DNA of 64,000 nt from JAOXRU01 sp965247735 (GCA_965247735.1 CBDFHN010000002.1:3286001-3350000), one strand, 5' to 3'. Positions 35,572 to 44,109 are shown, numbered from the stretch's first letter. The notes: generated by a model from the letters alone, not told the origin. Numbers and translations: made by a program.

Positions 35572-35802
35572 ATGACATCTATTGAGCAAATACGACATAG
35601 CATCATTGATAAAATACTTTCTATTAAAAATGAAGAATTGTTGTTGGCATTTAATAAAATTCTAAAATCTAATTCAGATGCATCTATATCGCTATCAAAA
35701 GAGCAAATAAAAATGCTCAAAATGAGTGATAATGACATTGAAAACGGAAATGTAATATCACAAGGGGACATTGATAAAATGGATGCTGAATGGCTAAGTT
35801 AA
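35572..35802 (+). CDS. Antitoxin, intact, paired with a decayed toxin
   Basis: A 76-residue protein beginning TSIEQIRHSIIDKILSIKNE and ending DIDKMDAEWLS, in the style of the other small antitoxins in the window (C-terminal Trp after an acidic stretch). The toxin frame starts inside its end (13-bp overlap) but is broken. The antitoxin may be kept because it still represses a promoter or neutralises related toxins. Confidence 0.75.
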   Translation: MTSIEQIRHSIIDKILSIKNEELLLAFNKILKSNSDASISLSKEQIKMLKMSDNDIENGNVISQGDIDKMDAEWLS

Positions 35803-36103
35803 CATTGCATTGGGCTACTAGTACGGCTTTAGCGCAACGTAATCATATCTTTAAATATTGGAATAGGAGAAATAAAAGTACAGAATACGCTAAACGATTA
35901 CTGAAAGTTGTCAATGAAAGAACAAAACTAATCTTATCATTTCCATAAATGGGTAGAGAAGTTGAATTTGGTAATCATCGCACTATTCCATTAGAACATT
36001 ATAGTATTTTTTATAGGAAAATAAAGGATAAAATAATTATTACTGCTTTTGGGATAATAATCGAAGTTCTGAAAAGTTATTGAGAGCATTAAAAGATAAA
36101 TAG
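35790..36103 (+). pseudogene. Decayed RelE-family toxin (nonsense plus frameshift)
   Basis: Starting at ATG 35790 the frame reads as a RelE-like toxin (LTLHWATSTALAQRNHIFKY, TEYAKRLLKVVNERTKLI). It hits TAA at 35946-35948 and continues in frame as MGREVEFGNHRTIPLEHYSI and FYRKIKDKIIITAF. A base is then missing from the T run at 36047-36050. In the shifted frame the usual family end FWDNNRSSEKLLRALKDK follows and stops at 36103. Two independent lesions make this a true pseudogene rather than a sequencing artefact. Confidence 0.85.
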
Positions 36104-36147
36104 ACGTTTTTTTAATGATAACTCCAACGGCGCAGATATGCCGTGTT

Positions 36148-36170
36148 AGTGCAGAAATGTTTTCCGTACC
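36148..36170. repeat. REP hairpin type 1, copy 3 (partly decayed)
   Basis: AGTGCAGAAATG followed by TTTTCCGTACC has lost two bases of the left arm compared with the copy at 34622. The following 50 bp match that copy closely. Confidence 0.8.
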
Positions 36171-36231
36171 GAAACGAGTAAGCATACAAGAGCAAACTAA
36201 TACAGAATAAAGAAGCTAGATATATCAGTTA

Positions 36232-36360
36232 GGTAAAAGCTCACGTCTTGCGAAGAACTCAATATTTAGAGGACATAAATACATTAGTTGAACCGAAAGA
36301 TATGTACAAGACGATTTAGAAAGTCTGCACGAAACAGTAAATAGCTTCCATCTGTTTTAG
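36232..36360 (+). pseudogene. Possible frameshifted gene fragment
   Basis: One frame reads VKAHVLRRTQYLEDINTLVEPK. After a shift near 36300 another reads RYVQDDLESLHETVNSFHLF and stops at 36360. Together they look like the C-terminal end of one helical protein. There is no start codon, and I do not recognise the family. Confidence 0.35.
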
Positions 36361-36401
36361 TTAAAATAAAACAATTAAGTACTTTTTTAGGTACTTTTTA
36401 T

Positions 36402-36409
36402 TATATTTG
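36402..36409 (+). promoter_or_regulatory. Promoter -7 element TATATTTG with upstream direct repeat
   Basis: TATATTTG fits TAnnTTTG and ends only 4 bp before the antitoxin ATG. Just upstream, TAAGTACTTTT and TAGGTACTTTT form a direct repeat that could be the antitoxin operator. Confidence 0.6.
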
Positions 36410-36413
36410 CTTT

Positions 36414-36662
36414 ATGGAAACAGTAAATTATACAGACTTTCGTTCAAATCTAAAGCATTGGTTTGATAAGGTAGTTGATGATGTTAGTGACATTATTATC
36501 AAAAGAAAAAGCGGTAAAGACCTTGTGTTAATATCACTTGATGAATATAATTCATTAAAAGAAACAACCTATCTGCTAACTGGGAAAAATAGAGATGTTT
36601 TGTTAGACTCTATCAAAGAACTAGAAACAGGAAATGGTATTGAAAAAGACTTAATGGAGTAG
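36414..36662 (+). CDS. yefM: YefM/Phd-type antitoxin
   Basis: The 82-residue protein begins with the classic Phd/YefM N-terminal DNA-binding part (VNYTDFRSNLKHWFDKVVDD, then IIIKRKSGKDLVLISLDEY). It has a C-terminal toxin-binding tail (SIKELETGNGIEKDL). The toxin gene starts at the next base after its stop. Antitoxins of this family repress their own operon together with the toxin. The direct repeat at about 36376-36400 is a plausible operator. The distance from the -7 box to the ATG is so short that the mRNA may be leaderless. Confidence 0.92.
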   Translation: METVNYTDFRSNLKHWFDKVVDDVSDIIIKRKSGKDLVLISLDEYNSLKETTYLLTGKNRDVLLDSIKELETGNGIEKDLME

Positions 36663-36923
36663 ATGAAGTTAACGTGGTCTACATCTTCTTGGGAAGATTA
36701 TTTGTATTGGCAAAAAGTTGATAAAAAAACAATGAAGCGAATTAATGAGTTGATTAAGAGTTGTATGCGAACACCTTTTGAAGGCATAGGAAAACCCGAA
36801 GCTTTAAAAGGAGATTTACAAAGCTATTGGTCAAGGCGAATAACATCAGAGCATCGATTGGTTTATAAATATGAAAAAGAACAAATATTGATAGCAGCTT
36901 GTCGTTATCATTACGGAAAATAA
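36663..36923 (+). CDS. yoeB: YoeB-type mRNA interferase toxin
   Basis: An 86-residue toxin with the full YoeB signature: WEDYLYW, PFEGIGKPEALK, WSRRITSEHRLVY and the end CRYHYGK. The residues corresponding to the E. coli catalytic set fall at the same numbers (Glu46, Arg65, His83, Tyr84). YoeB binds the ribosome and cleaves mRNA after start codons. Start and length are normal, so this copy looks functional, unlike two of its neighbours. Confidence 0.95.
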   Translation: MKLTWSTSSWEDYLYWQKVDKKTMKRINELIKSCMRTPFEGIGKPEALKGDLQSYWSRRITSEHRLVYKYEKEQILIAACRYHYGK

Positions 36924-36933
36924 ATCCCTCCGC

Positions 36934-36968
36934 TCCCGCTAGTTCCCAAAACTAGTGGCGGTAAGAGT
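36934..36968. repeat. Dispersed palindromic repeat, copy 2
   Basis: TCCCGCTAGTTCCCAAAACT followed by AGTGGCGGTAAGAGT differs from the copy at 13821-13858 by one base in the shared part. It lies 10 bp after the yoeB stop codon. Confidence 0.88.
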
Positions 36969-37039
36969 ATTGTCATAATTAGTAATATTATTTTGAGTGT
37001 TATAAAAGCGGGCATTGTAAAATTAAAACACAATCAATC

Positions 37040-37744
37040 CTACTTCAAGACCTCCATAACCTCTCGTTTATAACTTATGCCAATAGGGATTTCTAACTCG
37101 TCTATTTCAATATCCTGAGCCGTAAAAGCCGTTATTTTTTTAGTATTTACAATATAAGATCTATGTGTTCTTAGAAAATAGTGTGGAAGCTTCTCTTGAA
37201 AATCACTTATTTTTTCTTTGGTGGTAATTGTGGTGTCTATGGTATGAATTCTAACATAATCTTTAAGGCTTTCTGCATATAAAATATCTGAAAAAAGAAC
37301 TTTATGATGCTTCTTATTCATATTTACATAAATATGAGCATCTTTATCTTCTTTTTCAGTTAAAATAGGTGCGCTTGCTTTAGTTTCTATTGTTTTGTAA
37401 TATTTATTGATAGCTTTAAAAAAACGATCAAAAGAAATAGGTTTTAAAAGGTAATCAACAACTTCTAATTCATAACTTTCAATAGCATACTCCCGGTATG
37501 CGGTAGTAAAAATGACTTTTGGAGCATTATTTAGCGATTTTAAAAATTCTATACCAGTAAGCATTGGCATTTGAATGTCTAGAAAAATAAGGTCTATATC
37601 TTGATTTTTAAGTGCTTCAAAACCTAGCATTGCATTATGACATGTAGCAACAACTTCCAAATTTGGCAATTGCCCAATATGAGTTTCTATTAGCGAAATT
37701 GCTAAGGGTTCATCATCAATAATAAGGCATTTTACCGCTTTCAT
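37040..37744 (-). CDS. LytTR-family response regulator
   Basis: The receiver domain has Asp10-Asp11, phospho-acceptor Asp56 (IFLDIQMP) and Lys101 (YLLKPISF). The LytTR domain occupies about 136-232 (ILYAESLKDYVRIHT, YFLRTHRSYIVNTKKI). It lies 136 bp downstream of a LytS-type kinase gene on the same strand. The outer-membrane receptor gene divergent from the kinase is the natural candidate target. It resembles the pair at 2.7-4.4 kb in design but the sequences are clearly different. Confidence 0.94.
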   Translation of the reverse strand: MKAVKCLIIDDEPLAISLIETHIGQLPNLEVVATCHNAMLGFEALKNQDIDLIFLDIQMPMLTGIEFLKSLNNAPKVIFTTAYREYAIESYELEVVDYLLKPISFDRFFKAINKYYKTIETKASAPILTEKEDKDAHIYVNMNKKHHKVLFSDILYAESLKDYVRIHTIDTTITTKEKISDFQEKLPHYFLRTHRSYIVNTKKITAFTAQDIEIDELEIPIGISYKREVMEVLK

Positions 37745-37880
37745 CTGTTCTTTTTATTTTATTAAATCGGTCATATGATACCTTCTCATTAGTCATTAGC
37801 TTTTGTGGCGTTGCATAGACTATATAAAACTAATCAATATTTTTTATATGGAGTACAATTGGAAGAGACCTGTTTTTATT

Positions 37881-38960
37881 TCACAAAGAGATCTCCAAAA
37901 TCGCTTTATAGGAAGTCTCTTTTTCGATAATCTTAAACTGATGTTTCTTAGGATACAGAAGATTCAATTGTTTTTCGATATTGCTAAGGCCGATTCCCTT
38001 TTTAAAGTTGGTTTCGTCTTTTTGCGCCTGTATGGGTTTTGTGTTCCAAAGGGTAAATTTTAACTGCCCTTTATCTTCTTTGATGGCTATTTTAATAATA
38101 GGTTCAGCAATAGCACCACTAGCACCATGTTTAAAGGCATTTTCAATAAGAGATACTAAAATAAGTGGAGCTATTTTGGCATTGCTATTGCCTATTTCTT
38201 TTTGGAATTCTAGCTGCAATCGATCTCCATAACGCAATTTTTCTAAATCTATATAGTTTTCAATTAGCTTAATTTCTTTATCAATACTAACGCTATCATC
38301 ATTACATTGATATAACATATAATCTAACATTTCGGATAGTTTTAAAACGGTATCCGCAGCTTTATCAGATTTTTGTAAAGTAAGAGTGTAAATATTATTA
38401 AGGGTATTGAACAAGAAGTGTGGGTGGATCTGCGCTTTAAAAAAGTTAAGTTCAGCAGTAGCTTTTTCTTTATGTAGCACCTCTAATTTGTTTTTTTCAA
38501 TCAAGCGTTCTTTTATCAATTTAATAATTAAAACTACAAAAACAGGCATAAATATTTTGTAGATATAGCTTCTCAATAGGTGCTCCAGTTCAGTAAGTAT
38601 CTCGTAAATACTTTCTTGACTAAATGGAGGTTTTCGGTATAATTCTTCAACAATATGCACCACCATAATTCTACCTAAGGCAGAAAAAATATAAAAACAA
38701 GCTAGTAATGATATAAAAAAAAGAAAGTGCTTCTTTTTATACAACAACTTCGGAATTAGAATATATATTAGGGTATACGATGCCAATATTTGTGGTATTA
38801 ATATAATAGCATTGTGAAAAACAATATCTACGTAAGACCCTTCATAGGCGCTAGACATTACTATGGAATAATAGGCAAGCAATGTTATCCAGAAGATAAG
38901 ATGGCTTGCCCAACGGTTTTGAAGTAATTGATTAATAACTAGTGTGATGGTTTTATTCAT
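37881..38960 (-). CDS. LytS-type sensor histidine kinase
   Basis: I use the ATG at 38960 (MNKTITLVINQLLQNRW); an in-frame ATG at 38987 would add nine residues. Four or five membrane helices occupy about 20-155. A linker is followed by the His_kinase module with phospho-acceptor His181 in QIHPHFLFNTLN. The ATPase part shows IENAFKHGASG and GIGLSNIEKQLNLLY. It should phosphorylate the LytTR regulator encoded next to it. Confidence 0.93.
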   Translation of the reverse strand: MNKTITLVINQLLQNRWASHLIFWITLLAYYSIVMSSAYEGSYVDIVFHNAIILIPQILASYTLIYILIPKLLYKKKHFLFFISLLACFYIFSALGRIMVVHIVEELYRKPPFSQESIYEILTELEHLLRSYIYKIFMPVFVVLIIKLIKERLIEKNKLEVLHKEKATAELNFFKAQIHPHFLFNTLNNIYTLTLQKSDKAADTVLKLSEMLDYMLYQCNDDSVSIDKEIKLIENYIDLEKLRYGDRLQLEFQKEIGNSNAKIAPLILVSLIENAFKHGASGAIAEPIIKIAIKEDKGQLKFTLWNTKPIQAQKDETNFKKGIGLSNIEKQLNLLYPKKHQFKIIEKETSYKAILEISL

Positions 38961-39183
38961 AATAATGGTGCTAACTGCAAAATACATAAAAGAAACGCTT
39001 CTTCTTCTTCCTTATCGCCAAATATCTGGTTGTAACCTATAGGTAATGGTTTGCTACTCCCAGATAATATTGAGCAGTATATATATAGTATTTAGGGTGT
39101 AGAACTTGGATTTTGTCTCTTTTTATCAAATACACAGTTGCTATAAGGGATATTTGAAGTGTCAAATCAATTAAAGAACAATT

Positions 39184-41568
39184 ATGTTATCAATAGTAAG
39201 AGGGTTATTATGCCTCAGTTTTTGTCTAGCAAGTGTATTTGTGAATGCAAAAGAAAACGAGGTAAAAAAGAAAATTACAGGAACGGTACTAGATGCCGAA
39301 ACACAGCAGCCTTTGGCTTATGCAACTGTGGCAATTTCTAAAGGAGCCCAGGTAGTAGACGGAATTATTACCGATGAAGAAGGAAAATTTACCATTACAG
39401 CAGATAAAGGAACATATACATTACAGGTTTCCTACTTGTCTTATGTCTCCTTTGAAAAAGAAATACAGCTTACCGAAAATCTAAATTTAGGAACTATTTC
39501 TTTGGCTGTTGATGCACAAGCATTGGACGAGGTGGAGGTTGTAGGTGAACAATCAACACTGCAATTGAAGCTAGATAAAAAAGTTTTTAATGTTGGTAAG
39601 GATTTGCTATCACAAAATGGATCTTTAACAGAGGTGTTAAATAATGTGCCATCGGTGAGTGTTAATTTGGATGGCGGTGTAAGTTTACGTGGAAATAGTA
39701 ATGTTACCATTCTTATCAATGGAAGGCCTTCTGTGCTTACTGCTAATAATGGATTGGAACAGATACCTGCCGAAACTATTGATAAAGTTGAGGTTATTAC
39801 GAATCCCTCTTCTAGGTATCAGGCTTCAGGAACAGCAGGAATTATCAATATAATTTTAAAGAAGAATAGAACAGCGGGATTTAGTGGAACTCTTGGTTTT
39901 ACTTTGGGTTCGCCAAAAGATCATAAAGCTAGTGCCAGTCTAAATTATAGAACAGAAAAGTTTAATTTGTTTACTACCGCCTCTTATAGAAATTTTGAGA
40001 TGGAGGGAATTCAGGAGTTGGATCAAACTACGGGTTCTGGTGGTTTAGCAACACGATTGGATCAGGATATTTTTTCGGAGCGTTTTTTTGAAACCAAGAG
40101 CATATATCTAGGAGGTGACTATTTTATAAATGAGAACAATACTCTTACAGCCTCTTATTATAAGGTATTGATTAATAATGATCGACTTGTGGACTATAAT
40201 TATGATTATTATAATGCATCAAACAATTTGGATCGTAGTATAGATAGAAAAGAAACCTATACAGAACCAATGGATCACAATCAATTGGAGTTTAGTTATG
40301 TAAAAAGTTTTGATACAAAGGGTAAGGAATTGGTTGTAGATTTTCAATATGATTTTTGGGATGATGATGAAAATGAAGAACTAAAAACTCAGGATATGTT
40401 TCCTGTTTTAAATGATGTAACGGCGTTAAGAACACGTGATATTGAAAGTAGTAAAGATTATTTATTGCAGGTAGATTTTAAAACACCTTTAAATGATAAG
40501 CTCTCTTTTGAAACAGGAATTCGAGCAGAAACACGAGTTATTACAAGTGATTATTCTGTTGAAGAATTGGTGAATTCTGCATGGCAATTGTTCAATAATA
40601 TTGATAATGTATTGGATTATAGTGAGAAAATTGGAGGTGTCTATGCTTTGGTTTCTGGACAGTATAATAAAATTCAATATCAATTTGGTTTACGTACAGA
40701 ATATACCAAAATTAATATTGATGATAAAGAAGAGCTTTATAGTAGTGAAAAAGAATATACAAAGGTTTTCCCTACGCTGCATTTAACATACGAGTTTAAT
40801 GACAAAACTAGTTTGCAAGCTAGCTATAGCAAGCGTATCAATAGGCCTAGTTTCTGGCATTTAAATCCTTTTGGTGGTTATGCAGATTTTAATGCCATAC
40901 GAAAAGGAAACCCTGATATGAATCCGTCTTATACAGATGCTTTTGAATTGGGTTTTTTAAAACGATGGAATGCTTTTATGATCAATCCGTCTGTTTATTA
41001 TCAGCGTAGTACAGATTTTTTTCAATTTTATGTTGCACAAAACACCGATGGAGCTTTTGAAACTACACCAATAAATTTGGATACGGAAAACAGGCTTGGA
41101 ATAGAATTATCAACTACATATAACCCTGTAAAATGGTTACGTTTGTCTGGAGATTTTAATTATTATGCTTTTGATCAAAATGGTAATTATAAAGATGTTG
41201 ATTATACTACGAGTCAGGCTACTTGGTCAAGTAGATTTAGATCTAGAATAAAGTTTCCTTTGGCGATTAATTTCCAGAGCTCGTTTCGGTATTCTGCAAA
41301 GGTAGAAACGGCACAAACTACACGAAAATCGCAACATGTACTTGATATGGGATTAAGTAAAAGTTTTTTTGAAAATAAGTTGGCAGTAACCTTTAATGCA
41401 AGTAATATTTTGGATTCAAGAATTGAAGAAGCTACTACAAGTGGTGTTAATTTTAATTATACTCAATTGAGAAAACGATTAGGCCCTAGATATACATTGG
41501 CAGTAAAGTATCGATTTAATCCAAAATCAAAGACCAAAGACAGGCGTCCTGGAGGAAGTATTAGATAG
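39184..41568 (+). CDS. Outer-membrane beta-barrel receptor (TonB-dependent-receptor-like, OMP_b-brl_3)
   Basis: The 794-residue protein has a signal peptide (LLCLSFCLASVFVNA), a carboxypeptidase-regulatory-like beta domain (about 30-110, ITGTVLDAETQQPLAYATVA) and a plug-like domain (about 120-225, LTEVLNNVPSVSVNLDGGVS and VEVITNPSSRYQASGTAGII). A large C-terminal barrel ends in YTLAVKYRFN. This is the architecture of outer-membrane beta-barrel family proteins related to SusC/TonB receptors, which import large ligands or take part in envelope functions. It is transcribed divergently from the LytTR two-component system. A strong terminator follows. Confidence 0.92.
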   Translation: MLSIVRGLLCLSFCLASVFVNAKENEVKKKITGTVLDAETQQPLAYATVAISKGAQVVDGIITDEEGKFTITADKGTYTLQVSYLSYVSFEKEIQLTENLNLGTISLAVDAQALDEVEVVGEQSTLQLKLDKKVFNVGKDLLSQNGSLTEVLNNVPSVSVNLDGGVSLRGNSNVTILINGRPSVLTANNGLEQIPAETIDKVEVITNPSSRYQASGTAGIINIILKKNRTAGFSGTLGFTLGSPKDHKASASLNYRTEKFNLFTTASYRNFEMEGIQELDQTTGSGGLATRLDQDIFSERFFETKSIYLGGDYFINENNTLTASYYKVLINNDRLVDYNYDYYNASNNLDRSIDRKETYTEPMDHNQLEFSYVKSFDTKGKELVVDFQYDFWDDDENEELKTQDMFPVLNDVTALRTRDIESSKDYLLQVDFKTPLNDKLSFETGIRAETRVITSDYSVEELVNSAWQLFNNIDNVLDYSEKIGGVYALVSGQYNKIQYQFGLRTEYTKINIDDKEELYSSEKEYTKVFPTLHLTYEFNDKTSLQASYSKRINRPSFWHLNPFGGYADFNAIRKGNPDMNPSYTDAFELGFLKRWNAFMINPSVYYQRSTDFFQFYVAQNTDGAFETTPINLDTENRLGIELSTTYNPVKWLRLSGDFNYYAFDQNGNYKDVDYTTSQATWSSRFRSRIKFPLAINFQSSFRYSAKVETAQTTRKSQHVLDMGLSKSFFENKLAVTFNASNILDSRIEEATTSGVNFNYTQLRKRLGPRYTLAVKYRFNPKSKTKDRRPGGSIR

Positions 41569-41600
41569 TTATGAATTAATGCTTTTTTTTTGAATAAAAG

Positions 41601-41635
41601 TAAAATCCCCAAGTAATCAGCTTGGGGATTTTTTT
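41601..41635 (+). terminator. Rho-independent terminator after the receptor gene
   Basis: A 10-bp perfect stem (AATCCCCAAG / CTTGGGGATT) with a 7-nt loop and a T run. Confidence 0.93.
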
Positions 41636-41699
41636 ATGAGATACGAGTTCTTTTAATTGCTAAAAAAGTGTAGGTAAACAATAATTGGTATGGATTTAG

Positions 41700-41708
41700 T
41701 ATCTTTAC
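41700..41708 (+). promoter_or_regulatory. Shared TA-module -7 element (TATCTTTAC), module 5
   Basis: ATTTAGTATCTTTACTT lies 19 bp before the antitoxin ATG, with TTGGTATGG upstream, as in module 3. Confidence 0.55.
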
Positions 41709-41727
41709 TTAAGGAAAATGATAGGTT

Positions 41728-41934
41728 ATGAGTACAATAGAAATAAGACGCGAATTGCTGGAACTTATTAATAATGAGGATGATAATTCGTTGAAAAATC
41801 TTTATCAACTTATTAAAGCATATAAGCGTCAACGTCATTTGGATAAGATGATTGCTGATGGGGAAGAGGATGTAAAAGCGGAGCGGATTTATAGTCAGTC
41901 AGATGTGCAAAAAATGATTGATAGTTGGAATTAA
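41728..41934 (+). CDS. Antitoxin of a type II toxin-antitoxin module
   Basis: A 68-residue helical protein (STIEIRRELLELINNEDDNS, then LYQLIKAYKRQRHLDKMI) with the end SQSDVQKMIDSWN, which matches the C-terminal pattern of the other antitoxins here. The toxin starts 2 bp after its stop codon. Probable autoregulator and toxin inhibitor. Confidence 0.78.
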   Translation: MSTIEIRRELLELINNEDDNSLKNLYQLIKAYKRQRHLDKMIADGEEDVKAERIYSQSDVQKMIDSWN

Positions 41935-41936
41935 GA

Positions 41937-42248
41937 ATGAAACCAGTTGTTTGGACTAATAGAGCTGTAAAAGATTTGCAAAAAGTTACTCTGTTTAATG
42001 GGAAATTGTACGGTTTAAAGAAAGCAAAAGCGATTGCTACGAATCTTAGAGAAAGTACAGCTATTTTAGAAAGCCAAGAAGTAGACGCTTCAGAGTATGG
42101 TCAAATTGACGAAGCGTTTGAGCACCTAAAGCACGAATATCGGAAACTAATTAACGATTATTGTAAAATTACCTATCGGGTAGGTAAAACAAAAATTTAT
42201 ATTATTAGAGTTTTTGATACACGTCAACACCCCAATAAGAATTATTAA
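41937..42248 (+). CDS. RelE/ParE-superfamily toxin
   Basis: The 103-residue toxin starts at ATG 41937; the frame is open further up only with TTG. It has the basic central strand (EYRKLINDYCKITYRVGKTK) and the family end IYIIRVFDTRQHPNKNY. The length is normal and no lesion is visible. The molecular target is not predictable. Confidence 0.83.
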   Translation: MKPVVWTNRAVKDLQKVTLFNGKLYGLKKAKAIATNLRESTAILESQEVDASEYGQIDEAFEHLKHEYRKLINDYCKITYRVGKTKIYIIRVFDTRQHPNKNY

Positions 42249-42299
42249 GTATAAGAGCTAATATTTCTCATTGTTTTACCTTGTAGAAGTTTGGTTGTT

Positions 42300-42337
42300 A
42301 AAACAGCCCCTAAATGATTAGGTGATTGGACTGTTTT
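42300..42337. terminator. Terminator-like hairpin between convergent genes
   Basis: Outer arms AAAACAG/CTGTTTT and inner arms CCTAA/TTAGG form an interrupted hairpin between the toxin gene and the convergent M28 peptidase gene. It could serve both strands. Confidence 0.5.
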
Positions 42338-42341
42338 AGTA

Positions 42342-43253
42342 TTATTTTTTTAATCTTTCCAAAGCATCAATATCAGCAAAGGCGCGAATAATAACATGTA
42401 CGGCTTCTTTATAGAATTCAGGATGTATGTTTTTGTAGTCATCTGTTGGTCTGTGATAATCTTTATGATCTTCTACGCCAAAATAAATAAAAGGAATTTC
42501 TTTTTTATGGAATGGCCCATGATCAGAAGAGTAGGTCCAATCGTCTTTGCCATCTTTACCATCATGACCCATTAGTAGCTTTATTTTTTCTGATTGCTTA
42601 AAATTGGTGATGGTCTTTTTTAATGTTGAATTGTATCTGGTTCCCACGGCATATAATTCATTTTTATCATTCCTGCTTATCATATCCATATTAATGTTTA
42701 TGAAAATGCTTTTTGTGGGGATAATGCTATTTTCAGCAAAATGTTTTGCTCCTTTTAATCCCAGTTCCTCTGCGTCAAAAGCTGCCAAGATTACCGAATG
42801 TTTTGGGGCGTTACTTTTTAAATATTCTGCAAAACTAAATAAAGCGCTTATTCCAGATGCGTCGTCATCTGCTCCATTATATATTTTTCCTTTTTTAATG
42901 CCTTCATGATCATAATGTGCACTAATTACAATATAGGAATCTGGATAAGCAGTTCCTTTAATCAAGCCCAAAACATTTGCTGCGGCATAAGTCTTTGTTT
43001 TTCTTTTAAAGCTGAACGTTTGCTCAAAAGATTTGCCCAGTGGTAAAATACCTAGATCAGTAAATTTATCAATAATATAGTGTTTTGCCTTTATAGCTCC
43101 TTTGGTTCCCGTTCGTCTGCCTTCATAAGCATCAGACGATAATGTTTTAATATTTTCCAGCAATTCGGTTTCGTCAAAATGATTCGTTTGTCCTTCGCTG
43201 GAGATAAATGCTAAAAGAAGGACGAGGGTTAAAATTGTGCTTTTATAGTTCAT
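42342..43253 (-). CDS. Secreted M28-family metallopeptidase
   Basis: A signal peptide (LLLAFISSEGQ) precedes a di-zinc aminopeptidase domain with all ligands visible: His113 and Asp115 (SAHYDH), bridging Asp129/130 (NGADDDASG), Glu162-Glu163 (DAEELG), Asp190 (NMDMISR) and His267 (DYHRPTD). The family removes N-terminal amino acids from peptides outside the cytoplasm. At 303 residues it is a minimal catalytic version. A terminator separates it from the sdh operon upstream on the same strand. Confidence 0.94.
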   Translation of the reverse strand: MNYKSTILTLVLLLAFISSEGQTNHFDETELLENIKTLSSDAYEGRRTGTKGAIKAKHYIIDKFTDLGILPLGKSFEQTFSFKRKTKTYAAANVLGLIKGTAYPDSYIVISAHYDHEGIKKGKIYNGADDDASGISALFSFAEYLKSNAPKHSVILAAFDAEELGLKGAKHFAENSIIPTKSIFININMDMISRNDKNELYAVGTRYNSTLKKTITNFKQSEKIKLLMGHDGKDGKDDWTYSSDHGPFHKKEIPFIYFGVEDHKDYHRPTDDYKNIHPEFYKEAVHVIIRAFADIDALERLKK

Positions 43254-43270
43254 AAATCAAAACTAAACAA

Positions 43271-43303
43271 AAAAATCCCAAGAGTACTACTCCTGGGATT
43301 TTT
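43271..43303 (-). terminator. Rho-independent terminator of the sdh operon
   Basis: Nested stems AAAAATCCCA/TGGGATTTTT and GAGT/ACTC with A and T tracts on both sides. It works for minus-strand transcription from sdhB. Confidence 0.92.
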
Positions 43304-43324
43304 AAAATATTGTAAAAAAGTGTT

Positions 43325-44071
43325 TTATCCTTTTAAGTTTGCTTTTAGAAGCTCTCTGTTCATACGTGCTATATTTGTTAGCGAAATACCTTTTGGGCAT
43401 TCTACTTCACAAGCACCAGTATTAGTACAGTTACCAAAACCTTCTAAATCCATTTGTGCTACCATGTTTTGAACACGCTCTGTAGCTTCTACCTGTCCTT
43501 GAGGTAATAATGCGTATTGAGATACTTTTGCGCCTACAAATAGCATTGCAGAAGCATTTTTACATGTAGCAACACAAGCACCACAACCAATGCATGTAGC
43601 AGCATCCATAGCTTCGTCTGCATCAACTTTTGAAATAGGAATAGCATTGGCATCTTGTGTATTTCCTGAAGTATTTACAGAGATGTACCCACCAGCTTGT
43701 TGTATACGCTCAAAAGAACTTCTATCAACTACCAAATCTTTTATTACGGGAAAAGCTTTAGCTCTAAATGGTTCAATAGTAATAGTGTCACCGTGTTTAA
43801 ACATACGCATATGCAATTGACAAGTGGTAACTCCTCTATCTGGACCATGAGCTTCACCGTTGATATACATAGAGCACATTCCACAGATTCCTTCACGGCA
43901 ATCATGATCAAATGCAACAGGTTCATCTCCCGCATTGATTAATTGCTCGTTTAAGACATCCATCATTTCTAAGAAAGACATATGTTCCGAGATCTCAGTA
44001 ACATTATAGGCAACCATTTTACCTTTGTCCTGTGCGTCTTTCTGTCTCCAAATTTTAAGCGTTAAATCCAT
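43325..44071 (-). CDS. sdhB: Succinate dehydrogenase/fumarate reductase iron-sulfur subunit
   Basis: The 248-residue subunit has the [2Fe-2S] ligands in CREGICGMC and the following TTCQLHM. The [4Fe-4S]/[3Fe-4S] clusters lie in CIGCGACVATC and CTNTGACEVECP. It passes electrons from the FAD subunit to the membrane cytochrome b. It is the last sdh gene and is parted from sdhA by a four-helix-bundle gene insertion. Without that insertion it would lie directly behind sdhA, as usual in Bacteroidota. Confidence 0.97.
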   Translation of the reverse strand: MDLTLKIWRQKDAQDKGKMVAYNVTEISEHMSFLEMMDVLNEQLINAGDEPVAFDHDCREGICGMCSMYINGEAHGPDRGVTTCQLHMRMFKHGDTITIEPFRAKAFPVIKDLVVDRSSFERIQQAGGYISVNTSGNTQDANAIPISKVDADEAMDAATCIGCGACVATCKNASAMLFVGAKVSQYALLPQGQVEATERVQNMVAQMDLEGFGNCTNTGACEVECPKGISLTNIARMNRELLKANLKG

Positions 44072-44092
44072 TATAATAGTTTATTAGCCATA

Positions 44093-44108
44093 AGCCAATA
44101 GGCAAAAG
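44093..44108 (+). repeat. Left inverted repeat of the insertion in sdhAB
   Basis: AGCCAATAGGCAAAAG is the exact reverse complement of 44487-44502. It lies 1 bp beyond the stop codon of the four-helix-bundle gene. Confidence 0.92.
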
Positions 44109-44109
44109 A

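Larger units (their letters stand above)
36104..36413. other. Intergenic region with a REP copy and a coding relic
   Basis: It contains a truncated REP type 1 copy (36148-36170), a frameshifted coding fragment (36232-36360) and the promoter of the YefM/YoeB module. Confidence 0.6.

Noticed and set aside
34404..36220. REP hairpin cluster as a CRISPR array
   Set aside because: Repeats are few, irregularly spaced and hairpin-forming, with no uniform spacers and no cas genes.
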